NCBI RefSeq assembly: GCF_000297395.2
Contig: NZ_HF570108.1
Location: 4,759,780 to 4,823,779 of the forward strand
From: Micromonospora lupini str. Lupac 08
Lineage (GTDB): Bacteria > Actinomycetota > Actinomycetes > Mycobacteriales > Micromonosporaceae
Direction of reading: 5' to 3'
Length of the DNA: 64,000 nucleotides
The notes under the pieces are model-generated. The model had not been told where the DNA came from. It did not search any database and saw only the letters and a program-made list of their open reading frames with translations. This document shows, one piece after another, positions 17,085 to 24,875 of this stretch. The translations under genes were made by a program, and so were the position numbers. The stretch's first letter is position 1, and the number at the start of each line of letters is the position of its first letter.

Positions 17085-18575
17085 TCAGGGGCTGGTGCAG
17101 GAGAGGCCGCTGGGCGCCGTAGTGCTGCTGCCGTTGACCAGGAAGCCGAAGGTGGTCGAGGCGTTCGCGCCGAGAGACCCGTTGTAGTCGGCGTTACGGA
17201 CACTTACCGTCCCGCTGGTGCCGGTGTTGATGCCGCTCCAGACGTTGGCGATGGTCTGCCCACCGGCCAGCGTCAGTCGCACGGTCCAGCCGCTGAGGGT
17301 GGCGGAGCCGTTGTTGGCCACCGTAACTTCGCCCTGGAAGCCACCGTTCCAGCTGTTGACCATGCGGTACGTCCCGCTGCAGGCACCCGGCGGAGCAGTG
17401 GTCGGCGGAGCGGTCGTCGGCGGAGCAGTGGTCGGCGGAGCCGTGGTCGGCGGAGCGGTCGTCGGCGGCGCGGTGGTGGGTGGAGCGGTCGTCGGCGGCG
17501 CAGTGGTCGGCGGCGTACCCGGCACGGTGGTGGAGGCGGCGTTGAGAGCGTTGAGGACAGCGGTGTACGCCGCCTTGGGGTTGCTGTTGCGGTCGAAGAG
17601 CAGAGGGTTCTCGCTGCCGCGCCAGGAGTCGCTGTCCCGGATGCCCCACGTCGTGATGCCGACGCAGCGGGGGACGTTCATGCAGGCCTGGGTCAGGCCC
17701 TGGTACTGACTGGTCGAGGCGTTGGTGACGTCCGCCTCGGTCAACGCCACGTCGACCCCGAGGGCGGCGAAGCTGGACAGCGTCTGCTGGAAGTTGCCCG
17801 GCAGCGAACTGCCACCGGTGAAGTGGGTCTGGAGGCCGACGCAGTCGACCGGGACGCCCCGAGCCTTGAAGTCCTTGATCAGGTTGTAGACGCCCTGCGT
17901 CTTCGCGTACGTCCAGTTCTCGATGTTGTAGTCGTTGTAGCACAGCTTCACGCTCGGGTCGGCGGCGCGCGCAGTCCGGAACGCCACCTCGATCCAGTCG
18001 TTGCCGGTGGCCTGCAGGTTCGACGATCGCCGGCTGCCGTTCTCGGCGTAGGCCTCGTTCACCACGTCCCAGTAGGCGAATTTGCCCTTGTAGTGGGCCA
18101 TGACGCCGTTGATGTGGCTGATCATCGCGGCCCGCAGGGCGCTGCCGCTGAGACTTCCCCAGAACCTGGGCTGCTGGCCGTGCCAGGCGAGGGTGTGACC
18201 ACGGAACCGCATGCCGCGCTCGTTGGCCCAGTTGTAGATCGCGTCACCGCGACGGAAGTCGAACTGGCCAGCGTTGGGCTCGGTCGCGTCGGGCTTCATC
18301 TCGTTGACGGCCGTCATCATGTCGAACTCACGGCTCGCGATGGTCAGGAAGCCCGAGTCGGTGAGACGGTCCGACCCCATGGCGGCGCCGAAGTACCGGC
18401 CGCTACGTTCGGCGGCAGCTTTCAGGGTGGTCCCGGGCGGTCCGCTGAGATCAGCGCGGGCGAAGGTCGTCAGGGCCATCGAGGACACGGTGATCGCCAG
18501 GGCGCAGGCACCGCCCAGAAGCAGCCTCGCGGCACCCCTGGTTCGGCGTTTCGGTCGAGCGGGTACGTCGTTCAT
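17085..18575 (-). CDS. Endo-1,4-beta-xylanase, GH10 catalytic domain plus CBM2
   Basis: This 496-residue secreted enzyme hydrolyses internal beta-1,4 bonds of xylan. Residues 1 to about 44 are a long signal peptide (RRTRGAARLLLGGACALAITV ... TFARA). The GH10 barrel spans about 48-350, with FRGHTLAWHGQQP, the acid/base Glu174 in WDVVNEAY and the nucleophile Glu280 in VALTEADV. A linker of eight TTAPP repeats follows, then a CBM2 cellulose-binding domain (about 395-496) with conserved tryptophans in NSWNGGFQGEV, SGWTVRL and VWSG and terminal cysteines. The start at MNDVPARPK has GGAG upstream. No CebR box was found near it, unlike the LPMO gene. Confidence 0.95.
   Translation of the reverse strand: MNDVPARPKRRTRGAARLLLGGACALAITVSSMALTTFARADLSGPPGTTLKAAAERSGRYFGAAMGSDRLTDSGFLTIASREFDMMTAVNEMKPDATEPNAGQFDFRRGDAIYNWANERGMRFRGHTLAWHGQQPRFWGSLSGSALRAAMISHINGVMAHYKGKFAYWDVVNEAYAENGSRRSSNLQATGNDWIEVAFRTARAADPSVKLCYNDYNIENWTYAKTQGVYNLIKDFKARGVPVDCVGLQTHFTGGSSLPGNFQQTLSSFAALGVDVALTEADVTNASTSQYQGLTQACMNVPRCVGITTWGIRDSDSWRGSENPLLFDRNSNPKAAYTAVLNALNAASTTVPGTPPTTAPPTTAPPTTAPPTTAPPTTAPPTTAPPTTAPPTTAPPGACSGTYRMVNSWNGGFQGEVTVANNGSATLSGWTVRLTLAGGQTIANVWSGINTGTSGTVSVRNADYNGSLGANASTTFGFLVNGSSTTAPSGLSCTSP
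17389..17508 (-). repeat. Eight 15-bp repeats encoding the TTAPP linker
   Basis: Eight tandem 15-bp units (consensus GGCGGAGCGGTSGTC on the plus strand) encode (Thr-Thr-Ala-Pro-Pro)8 between the GH10 and CBM2 domains. Such linkers are flexible, often glycosylated, and prone to copy-number change. Confidence 0.9.
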
Positions 18576-19162
18576 CTGTGCTTTCTCCTCGGTGTTCTGT
18601 TTGGTCCGATGCCGACGCGAGGCACGGAACCGACGATTGCCGCACGGCCGGCGAACGGAGCACCGCGCTCGCCGCTGGACCAGCACGCCGCAGGTGACGC
18701 CGAGCCGGCGTCAACCCCGCCGCGCCCGAATCGGTGACCACCGCAGGCTGCCCGGCCCGCCCGGTGGATGGTGAGCACTCCGCGCCGTACGCCCGTGCGG
18801 AGTGACACTGCCCTGCCCGCGATGCTATATCGAATCAGCACTGACGCGCATCAATGTTGCCACTGTGCACTCAGATGTGCTGGAATGGCTCATATCGCCG
18901 CAGCGCGGGGGCAACCGTGCTGAGAACGGCCAGCACGGGAGCCTCGCCGGGCCGGCAGCGCGTCACTGTGACAGACGCTCGCATGCCGTTCGCCGGGCCA
19001 CCGCCATGAGGGCGGGCATTGTGCCGAGCAGACCTCCTCGCCCGCCACACGTGTCCCCCGGTACGCGTCCCCGACGGCCGACGCGCCCGACGTCCGACCT
19101 GCCCGGGGGCATCCGATTCGGTCTGCCAGCGCACCAGAACCGGCGACGAGGTGAGAAGCGAG
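18576..19162. other. 587-bp non-coding stretch between xylanase and the next gene
   Basis: No convincing gene was found here. It must hold the promoter of the minus-strand xylanase gene and of the plus-strand gene at 19163. A locally AT-richer patch around 18820-18895 is the likeliest promoter location. No CebR-type box is visible. Confidence 0.5.
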
Positions 19163-19741
19163 ATGATTTCCCGAGAGAATTTTGCGGGGTGGTACCGCCA
19201 CCGTCTGCTCTGGGTGGCGGTGATCCTGCTGGCGGTGTCGGCCGGCACGGTCGTACTGCTCAATCGGGCCGACCCGGAGACGGAGCCGGCGGATCTGCAG
19301 GCGCAGATTGTGGCCCGAATGCGCACCACGCTCGAGCAGGCGGACCCGGGGCAGCACAACCACGCCGGACACAGCGCCCAGCCGGGGGCCACCACGGAGA
19401 AGCCGCCGGTGATCTGCGGGATCCGCGTCTACGGCTACGAGCCGGCGGACGCCACCGCTCTCGCCGACGTTCAGAAGGTCTACGGCTTCCACCTCTGCGG
19501 AGTCGCCGAGCAGAAGCGCCCCTGGGACGTGGCGGTCAAGCTGGCCGGCCCCTTGATCATGGACATGTCCACCAACCCGCCGGGCATCCAGGTCGTCGAG
19601 GCGACCGCCGACGTCAGGTTCGTCGACCGGCTACGGGAGATGTTCCCGGCCAAGTACGCGACGGTGGCGCAAGAGGAGGCGCTGACCCCTGCGGAGATGG
19701 CCGATCAGCGCCGCCGGTACGACGCCGCAGCCGGGCTCTGA
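19163..19741 (+). CDS. Hypothetical membrane-anchored protein
   Basis: A 192-residue protein of unknown function with one N-terminal membrane anchor (HRLLWVAVILLAVSAGTVVLL, about 13-33) and an extracytoplasmic remainder. ARMRTTLEQADPGQHNHAGHSAQPG is histidine-rich (about 50-75). A compact domain follows with VICGIRVYGYEPADAT, YGFHLCGVA and PLIMDMSTNPPGIQVVEATADVRF. Two cysteines (CGI, LCG) could pair. The ATG at 19163 follows GAGGTGA; an in-frame GTG at 19151 is an alternative. The His cluster next to a copper enzyme (LPMO) downstream is suggestive of metal handling, but that is speculation. Confidence 0.6.
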   Translation: MISRENFAGWYRHRLLWVAVILLAVSAGTVVLLNRADPETEPADLQAQIVARMRTTLEQADPGQHNHAGHSAQPGATTEKPPVICGIRVYGYEPADATALADVQKVYGFHLCGVAEQKRPWDVAVKLAGPLIMDMSTNPPGIQVVEATADVRFVDRLREMFPAKYATVAQEEALTPAEMADQRRRYDAAAGL

Positions 19742-19869
19742 CCATGCCGGGCGGCCGAAACAGGGCACGTGGATCCGTCATCGATCCGGCGATCTCGGAC
19801 AGCTCGCTCCACATCCACCTATAGATAGATCAACATTGATATTTGAGTTGATAGATGTAACAGTGGCTT

Positions 19870-19883
19870 TGGGAGCGTTCCCA
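19870..19883. promoter_or_regulatory. CebR-like operator upstream of the LPMO gene
   Basis: TGGGAGCGTTCCCA differs in one base from TGGGAGCGCTCCCA, the known 14-bp box of CebR, the cellobiose-sensing LacI-type repressor of actinobacteria. It lies 37 bp before the LPMO start, between an AT-rich promoter-like region (19820-19862) and the ribosome site. Cello-oligosaccharide induction of the LPMO is the direct inference. Confidence 0.8.
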
Positions 19884-19919
19884 TACTGATCTCCCGTACC
19901 GAGGAACGGAGGATGAACA

Positions 19920-20600
19920 GTGCGTTCACACCAGCCCGATCAATCCGGCGGACGACCCCGGTCGACCGTCCGTCGGTCCCTCCAGGCGCTCGTTCTGATG
20001 TTCGCCATGGTGGTCGGTACGCTGCCCTGGACCGGCGCAGCTCAGGCACACGGCACGGTCATCGGTCCGGCGACCCGTGCGTACCAGTGCTGGAAGACCT
20101 GGGGCAACCAGCACACGAACCCGGCAATGCAGCAGCAGGACCCGATGTGCTGGCAGGCGTTCCAGGCCAATCCCGACACCATGTGGAACTGGATGAGCCA
20201 ACTGCGGGACGGCCTCGCCGGCCAGTACCAGGCCCGCACCCCGGATGGGCAACTGTGCAGCAACGCCCTCGCCCGGAACGACGCGGTGAACCAGCCCGGG
20301 GCGTGGAAGACGACCGCCGTCAGCCGCAACCTCACGGTCCAGATGTACGACCAGGCCAGCCACGGCGCTGACTACTTCCAGGTCTACGTCACCAAGCAGG
20401 GGTTCAACCCGGCCACCCAGCGGCTCGGGTGGGGCAATCTCGACCTGATCGCGACGACCGGGCGGTACGCGCCGGCGCAGAACATCTCGTTCAACGTCTC
20501 GCTCCCTGCGCGTAGCGGGAACCAGATCCTGTTCGTTCTCTGGAAGGCGTCGCACCTGGACCAGACCTACATGTGGTGCAGCGACATCACCATCGCCTGA
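19920..20600 (+). CDS. AA10 lytic polysaccharide monooxygenase
   Basis: A 226-residue secreted copper enzyme that cleaves crystalline cellulose or chitin oxidatively. The signal peptide ends at AQA, leaving His44 as mature His1 (HGTVIGPATRAYQCW). Together with His148 (ASHGADYF) it forms the copper histidine brace. Conserved cysteines (YQCW, PMCW, LCSN, WCSD) fit AA10 disulfides. There is no added CBM. The GTG at 19920 is chosen because GGAGG (19908-19912) is seven bases upstream and the other start nearby gives a different, non-homologous frame. A CebR box lies in its promoter. It is followed by a perfect hairpin and then a PQQ-type dehydrogenase gene. Confidence 0.95.
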   Translation: MRSHQPDQSGGRPRSTVRRSLQALVLMFAMVVGTLPWTGAAQAHGTVIGPATRAYQCWKTWGNQHTNPAMQQQDPMCWQAFQANPDTMWNWMSQLRDGLAGQYQARTPDGQLCSNALARNDAVNQPGAWKTTAVSRNLTVQMYDQASHGADYFQVYVTKQGFNPATQRLGWGNLDLIATTGRYAPAQNISFNVSLPARSGNQILFVLWKASHLDQTYMWCSDITIA

Positions 20601-20628
20601 TCGGCAGGTCCGGCCGGTACGGCACCGC

Positions 20629-20662
20629 TCCGGCCCAGGGCGCGTTGGCGCCCTGGGCCGGA
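20629..20662 (+). terminator. Strong hairpin between LPMO and dehydrogenase genes
   Basis: A perfect 15-bp stem (20629-20643 with 20648-20662) and a GTTG loop lie 28 bp after the LPMO stop and before the dehydrogenase ribosome site. It is either a terminator or a partial terminator / mRNA stabiliser that lets more LPMO than dehydrogenase be made. Confidence 0.7.
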
Positions 20663-20699
20663 CTGCTCGCCCTCCACCCACCTGATCGAGGAGCTGAAC

Positions 20700-21944
20700 A
20701 TGCAGAGACGGCGTTATCGCCCGGCCACCATGCTGGCGGGGCTGCTCATCCTGACCCTGTCCGCGCTTCTGGTGCCACCGGCGCCGGTGGCCAGCAGTGC
20801 GGCAGCCGGCCCGTCCCACGCCCGTGCGGTGCCACTCGCCGAGCTGACCGTGGTGTCCGAGCGGGTGGCGTTCGGTCTGCAGCGTCCGATCGCGCTCACC
20901 GGACTTCCGGACGGGCGGATGCTGATCGCGGAAAAGAACGGCACCGTTCGCGCGTACCACCCCGACACCGGGCTGGCGGCAGAGCCGGTGCTCGACCTGA
21001 CCGCCCGGATCGACACGTCGGACAACGAGCGCGGCCTTCTCGGCATCACGCCCGCGCCGAACTTCACGCGGACCGGGATGCTCTACGTGGCCTACACGAG
21101 CCTGCCGGCCGGCACGCTGACCCTGGCGCGAGTGCCCATCGGCGCTCCCGATCGCCTCCAGGTGCTGCTCACCCAGGAGCACGCCGAGTTCGGCAACCAC
21201 AACGGCGGCCAGGTGGCCTTCGGCCGCGACGGCTACCTCTACTGGTCCACCGGCGACGGCGGCAACGCGAACGACCCGTTCAAGAGCGGCCAGAACCTCG
21301 GCACCCTGCTCGGCAAGATCGTGCGGATCGACGTCAACCGTAGCTGCGGTGGCAAGCCCTACTGCATACCCTTCGACAACCCGTTCGTCCGCACCGCCGG
21401 CGCACGGCCGGAGATCTGGGTCTACGGGCTGCGCAACCCGTGGAAGTTCTCCATCGACCCGGTCGACGGCTCCCTCTGGATCGGTGATGTCGGCCAGGGG
21501 CTGGTCGAGGAGATCAACCACATCCGCCCGTCGCAGCGTGGAGCGAACCTCGGCTGGTCCTGCCGAGAGGGCACGCCGGTCTTCGACCAGACGCAGTGCC
21601 GGCCGGGCGTGCGGCTCACCGACCCGGTCTTCGAGTACGAGCACTACCTGACGGAGAACTGCTCCGTGATCGGCGGCGTGGTGTACCGAGGGTCCGCCAC
21701 CCCGGAGGCGTGGGGGACGTACATCGCGAGCGACTACTGCTCGACCCTCGCGTTCGCCGTCCGCCCCAAGTCCACGGGTGGCTACGAGTCCGCCACGATC
21801 GGCAACTTCCCCACCCAGCCGACCGCCATCGGCGCCGACGCGCGCGGCGAGCTGTACGTGCTCAGTGACCTCCCGGGTTGGCTGAGCCGAGTACGGTTCG
21901 AGCGGGTCCAGCCGACCCCCACGAGCGGGGTGACGAACCGCTGA
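20700..21944 (+). CDS. Secreted PQQ-dependent sugar dehydrogenase-like protein
   Basis: This 414-residue exported six-bladed beta-propeller belongs to the soluble glucose / aldose sugar dehydrogenase family, which oxidises sugars with PQQ and passes electrons onward. The signal peptide covers about residues 1-36. LQRPIALTGLPDGRMLIAEKNGTVR, ERGLLGITPAPNF, EFGNHNGGQVAFGRDGYLYWSTGDGG and YGLRNPWKFSIDP match family blocks. His167 in GNHNGG aligns with the catalytic base of soluble glucose dehydrogenase. Six or more cysteines suggest disulfides. It is placed directly after an LPMO gene, so it may supply electrons to it, as AA12 PQQ enzymes do for fungal LPMOs. Whether this protein binds PQQ is not shown. 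Confidence 0.82.
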   Translation: MQRRRYRPATMLAGLLILTLSALLVPPAPVASSAAAGPSHARAVPLAELTVVSERVAFGLQRPIALTGLPDGRMLIAEKNGTVRAYHPDTGLAAEPVLDLTARIDTSDNERGLLGITPAPNFTRTGMLYVAYTSLPAGTLTLARVPIGAPDRLQVLLTQEHAEFGNHNGGQVAFGRDGYLYWSTGDGGNANDPFKSGQNLGTLLGKIVRIDVNRSCGGKPYCIPFDNPFVRTAGARPEIWVYGLRNPWKFSIDPVDGSLWIGDVGQGLVEEINHIRPSQRGANLGWSCREGTPVFDQTQCRPGVRLTDPVFEYEHYLTENCSVIGGVVYRGSATPEAWGTYIASDYCSTLAFAVRPKSTGGYESATIGNFPTQPTAIGADARGELYVLSDLPGWLSRVRFERVQPTPTSGVTNR

Positions 21945-21980
21945 ACCTCGGGGTGATCCCTCCGCATCCGTGACACCACC

Positions 21981-22010
21981 GTGGACGGCCGCGTACGCGC
22001 GGCCGTCCAC
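21981..22010. terminator. Bidirectional terminator
   Basis: A perfect 13-bp stem (21981-21993 with 21998-22010) and a TACG loop sit between the dehydrogenase stop and the convergent pseudogene at 22039. Confidence 0.75.
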
Positions 22011-22038
22011 GCCGGGTCCCCGACCCCCACCGCTTCGC

Positions 22039-22817
22039 CTACCGCCCCACTCGACCCCCGGCGACCGTCTCGCGGACTGTGGCGCGTGCGGCGGTGTCGA
22101 TGAGGTCTGCGACCGGGCCCGGCTGGGAGACCGCCACGGCGTGGGACGCGTCGATCTCGACAGTCGTGGACCCGGCCCGCTTGGCCAGGAAGCGCTGCAG
22201 GTCCGGCGGGATCCCCCTGTCCTGCGTGGTGATCATGGTCCAGGACGGGATCGTCTTCCAGGCCGCCCTGGTCACGTTCTCCGTCTGGGCGGCCTCGGTG
22301 GGCGGCCGCTGCGTTACCGCCATCAGCTCAGCGGTGTCGCGGTCGACGTCGGCGGCGAACACCTCCGGGAACTTCTCCTGATAGATGTACTGCTCCATGG
22401 CCGTGCCACCTCCGTCGAGGGCGTACGGCACCGTCTTGATCGAAGTGAGCAGCGCGCTTCCCGGGAACTTCGTGGTCAGCCCGGCCACGCTCTCGCCGAC
22501 GTCCGGGCTCACGCTGGCGACGTACACCAGAGCCTTGACATTGGAGGCGCCGTCCGCGGCCTCGGTCATCACCGATCCGCCGTAGGAATGGGCGACCATC
22601 ACGACCGGGCCGGACACGGTGTCCACCACGGACCGAACGTACGCCGCATCCTTCTGCACACCGCGCAGCGGGTTCGCGACGGCCATGACCGGGTAACCCC
22701 GACGCTTGAGGTGAGCGATCACCCCATTCCAACTCGACGAGTCGGCGAACGCACATGGACGAGCACGATGGTGGGCATTCCTGCCTCCTGGGCAGACATG
22801 TCAGAAGCAGCACTCAT
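22039..22817 (-). pseudogene. Alpha/beta hydrolase broken by a one-base deletion
   Basis: The natural N-terminus (from ATG at 22817) reads MPTIVLVH and then runs out of frame to a stop. Restoring one base near 22754 gives HGAFADSSSWNGVIAHLKRRGYPV, joining perfectly to the long downstream frame. That frame carries the nucleophile elbow VAHSYGGSVM and the catalytic His in DASHAVAVSQP. About 259 residues of an otherwise normal hydrolase are thus separated from their oxyanion motif. A shorter product from an internal start would lack the first strand and HG motif. The cause is either a real recent mutation or a sequencing error in a C run. Confidence 0.85.
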
Positions 22818-23003
22818 CTGGCATTCCTTTCGAGAGGCCCCGCGATCCGTCGGGACGGGGTGACGCAGACCGGGCGAGGAGAATTTTCGCCGGGGCGTTT
22901 CGTTGGCGGCGCCTATCGACCCGCAATCCGGGGCGTGCAAGTGGCGCAGCATTTAGTATCCCGAGCGGCTCGCATTCCTGTCAGCGGTACCTGGAAAACG
23001 CGC

Positions 23004-23180
23004 TTACGCGATCGCGCCGAGATAGTGCGATACCGCCGAGACGTCGCCGGCATCGGAAATCAGCGCGATATAGCCGTCGGGCCGGATCAGCACAAGGGTG
23101 TGGTCGGCGGCGTCGTAGGCGCCGGCAAGATGGCCCTCGGTGTCGGCGATGTCGTCGGAGCCGGTCGGTTGTCCGACGAC
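23004..23180 (-). pseudogene. C-terminal remnant of an FAD-dependent aromatic hydroxylase
   Basis: The end of this frame (GSDDIADTEGHLAGAYDAADHTLVLIRPDGYIALISDAGDV) matches the thioredoxin-like C-terminal tail of PHBH-type polyketide hydroxylases, where a VLVRPDGY motif is usual. Nothing upstream in the same direction (23180-23430) resembles the FAD-binding or substrate domains. It looks like the scar of a deletion at the edge of the polyketide cluster. The coding limits are approximate. Confidence 0.55.
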
Positions 23181-23430
23181 ACGGAGAGTCGTGAGGCCGG
23201 ACGCGGGAGCCGCGACAGCCGACGTCGAGCTGCGTCGTGCTCGCATCGCGGTGGGTACCGCAGCCGTGATTCCCGAACAGGGCCGCCCCTCCTCCACGGC
23301 GTGATCTCCACCGGATCGGGGGCACCGCCGGGCGGTCACCTCGGCTTCCTGCCGGCCGGTGATCTGCGCTGACGCACCCTGTCCAGCAGGCCTCCACAGG
23401 TTCTCTACCGGAGGTGGTGACCATCGGCGC

Positions 23431-24546
23431 ATGCCGACACTTTTCGAGCCGGTTCAGCTGGGTCGCCTGCGGTTACCCAGCCGGATCGTGATGGCGCCGA
23501 TGGGCCGGGGGCGAGCCGACCAGCGGGGGACGCCGCTGCCCTACGTGGCCGAGTACTACGCCCAGCGGGCTGCGGCCGGCCTCATCGTCAGCGAGGCCAC
23601 CAGTCCGGCTCCGCGCGCGGCCGGTCACGCGTACGGGGTGCAGTGGCACTCCGCCGCGGACACCGAGGCCTGGACCGCGGTGTCCGCGGCCGTACAGGCG
23701 GCCGGCGGACGCATGGTGCTGCAGATCATGCACGCCGGCCGGATCGGTCATCCCGGCCTCTACGGTCACCGGCCGCTGGCGCCCTCCCCGGTGGCCGCGG
23801 CCGGCATGGCCCGGACGTACGACGGCCCGCTCCCGTACCCCGAACCGTTGGAGATGTCGCCGGCCGACATCGCGGACGCGATCGAGGACGTCGTCAGGTG
23901 CGCCCGCGCGGCGATCGCGGCCGGCTTCGAGGGCGTCGAGCTGCACGGCGCCAACGGGTACCTGCTCCACCAGTTCCTGTCCGCCACTGTCAACCGTCGC
24001 TCCGACGGTTACGGCGGTCCCCCGCACCGCCGCGTACGGTTCGCGGTGGAGCTGCTGGAGGCGGTCGCCGCCGCGGTCGGCGCGGACCGGGTCGGCCTGC
24101 GACTGTCCCCCGGGTTCGGCCTCAACGACATGAGCGAACCCGACGCCGAGGTCGTCTACCCGGCCCTGCTCGACGCGCTGCGGCCTGTCGACCCGGCCTA
24201 TCTGCACCTGGTCCATGGCTCCGATCCCGCCCTGGTCCGGGCGGTCCGGGCGGCGTGGGCCGGACCGATCATCGTGAACCCGGGCACCGGTGACCTCGAT
24301 CCGGACGCCACCGCGAGCGTCGTGGCGGACGCGCTGACCGCCGGGTTCGACGCGGTCTCCTTCGGCAAGCAGTTCCTCGCGAACCCCGACCTGCCGCGCC
24401 GCCTGGCCGACGGCACCGGGCTGAACCGGCCGGACCCGGCGACCTTCTATCAGGGCGGCCGGCAGGGCTACCTCGACTACCCGACCGCCGACATCACGGA
24501 AGGAAAGGCCACGCCATGGTCGTTTTCGTCAACAAGCTCACGTTGA
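23431..24546 (+). CDS. Old-yellow-enzyme-family NADH:flavin oxidoreductase
   Basis: A 371-residue FMN-dependent ene-reductase of the OYE family, a TIM barrel that reduces activated C=C bonds with NAD(P)H. LFEPVQLGRLRLPSRIVMAPMGR is the typical opening. QIMHAGRIGH and GFEGVELHGANGYLLHQFLSATVNRRSDGYGG are the FMN and active-site signatures. IIVNPGTG and AVSFGKQFLANPDLPRR close the barrel. It overlaps the following ABM gene by 31 bp, so the two are co-translated. In rishirilide-type clusters an OYE-like reductase acts as a tailoring enzyme on the polycyclic intermediate, and this is the likely job here. Confidence 0.9.
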   Translation: MPTLFEPVQLGRLRLPSRIVMAPMGRGRADQRGTPLPYVAEYYAQRAAAGLIVSEATSPAPRAAGHAYGVQWHSAADTEAWTAVSAAVQAAGGRMVLQIMHAGRIGHPGLYGHRPLAPSPVAAAGMARTYDGPLPYPEPLEMSPADIADAIEDVVRCARAAIAAGFEGVELHGANGYLLHQFLSATVNRRSDGYGGPPHRRVRFAVELLEAVAAAVGADRVGLRLSPGFGLNDMSEPDAEVVYPALLDALRPVDPAYLHLVHGSDPALVRAVRAAWAGPIIVNPGTGDLDPDATASVVADALTAGFDAVSFGKQFLANPDLPRRLADGTGLNRPDPATFYQGGRQGYLDYPTADITEGKATPWSFSSTSSR

Positions 24547-24812
24547 TCGGTGCCGCGGAGGACCTGGAGAGCCGCTACGCCAAGGTCGCCGAGTACATGC
24601 AGACCCGCCCCGGGCTGGTGAGTTACGTCCTCAGCCGCTCCCAGAAGGACCCGTCGACCTACTACAACATCGCCGAGTGGACGGACGAGGAGTCCTTCCG
24701 CAGGGCGCTGCAGGAGCCGGAGTTCCGCAGCCGGCTGGACCGGCTGACCGGCATCATCAAGGGTGAACCGCACCTGACCGAACCCGTCCTCCGCTACGAC
24801 GCGACCAACTGA
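24516..24812 (+). CDS. Antibiotic-biosynthesis monooxygenase (ABM), anthrone-oxygenase-like
   Basis: This 98-residue ferredoxin-like alpha+beta protein belongs to the ABM family (ActVA-Orf6, TcmH and AknX type), cofactor-free oxygenases that turn anthrones into anthraquinones. The strand-helix pattern is VFVNKLTLIGAAEDLESRYAKVAEYMQTRPGLVSYVLSRSQKD, then YYNIAEWTDEESFRRALQEPEFRS. The conserved W in AEWTDE is present. The ATG lies inside the end of the OYE gene, with AAGGAAAGG upstream. A strong terminator follows the stop. The likely substrate is the anthrone-stage polyketide. A heme-degrading-type ABM of unrelated function cannot be excluded. Confidence 0.8.
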   Translation: MVVFVNKLTLIGAAEDLESRYAKVAEYMQTRPGLVSYVLSRSQKDPSTYYNIAEWTDEESFRRALQEPEFRSRLDRLTGIIKGEPHLTEPVLRYDATN

Positions 24813-24869
24813 CCGCACGCGCGGCGGCCGCCCGGGGTTCTCGCCCCGGGCGGCCGCCGCGTGTGCGGT
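24812..24869. terminator. Long bidirectional terminator between ABM and ketoreductase genes
   Basis: A 26-bp stem with one mismatch (24812-24837 with 24844-24869) and a 6-base loop separate the convergent ABM and ketoreductase genes. It is the longest hairpin seen in the window. Confidence 0.85.
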
Positions 24870-24875
24870 CGATGA

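Noticed and set aside
17389..17508. CRISPR-like array
   Set aside because: The eight 15-bp units are contiguous, without spacers, and encode the Thr-Thr-Ala-Pro-Pro linker of the xylanase.
19926..22010. 694-codon minus-strand open frame
   Set aside because: It is a shadow of the LPMO and PQQ dehydrogenase genes, with no recognisable domain and no ribosome site.
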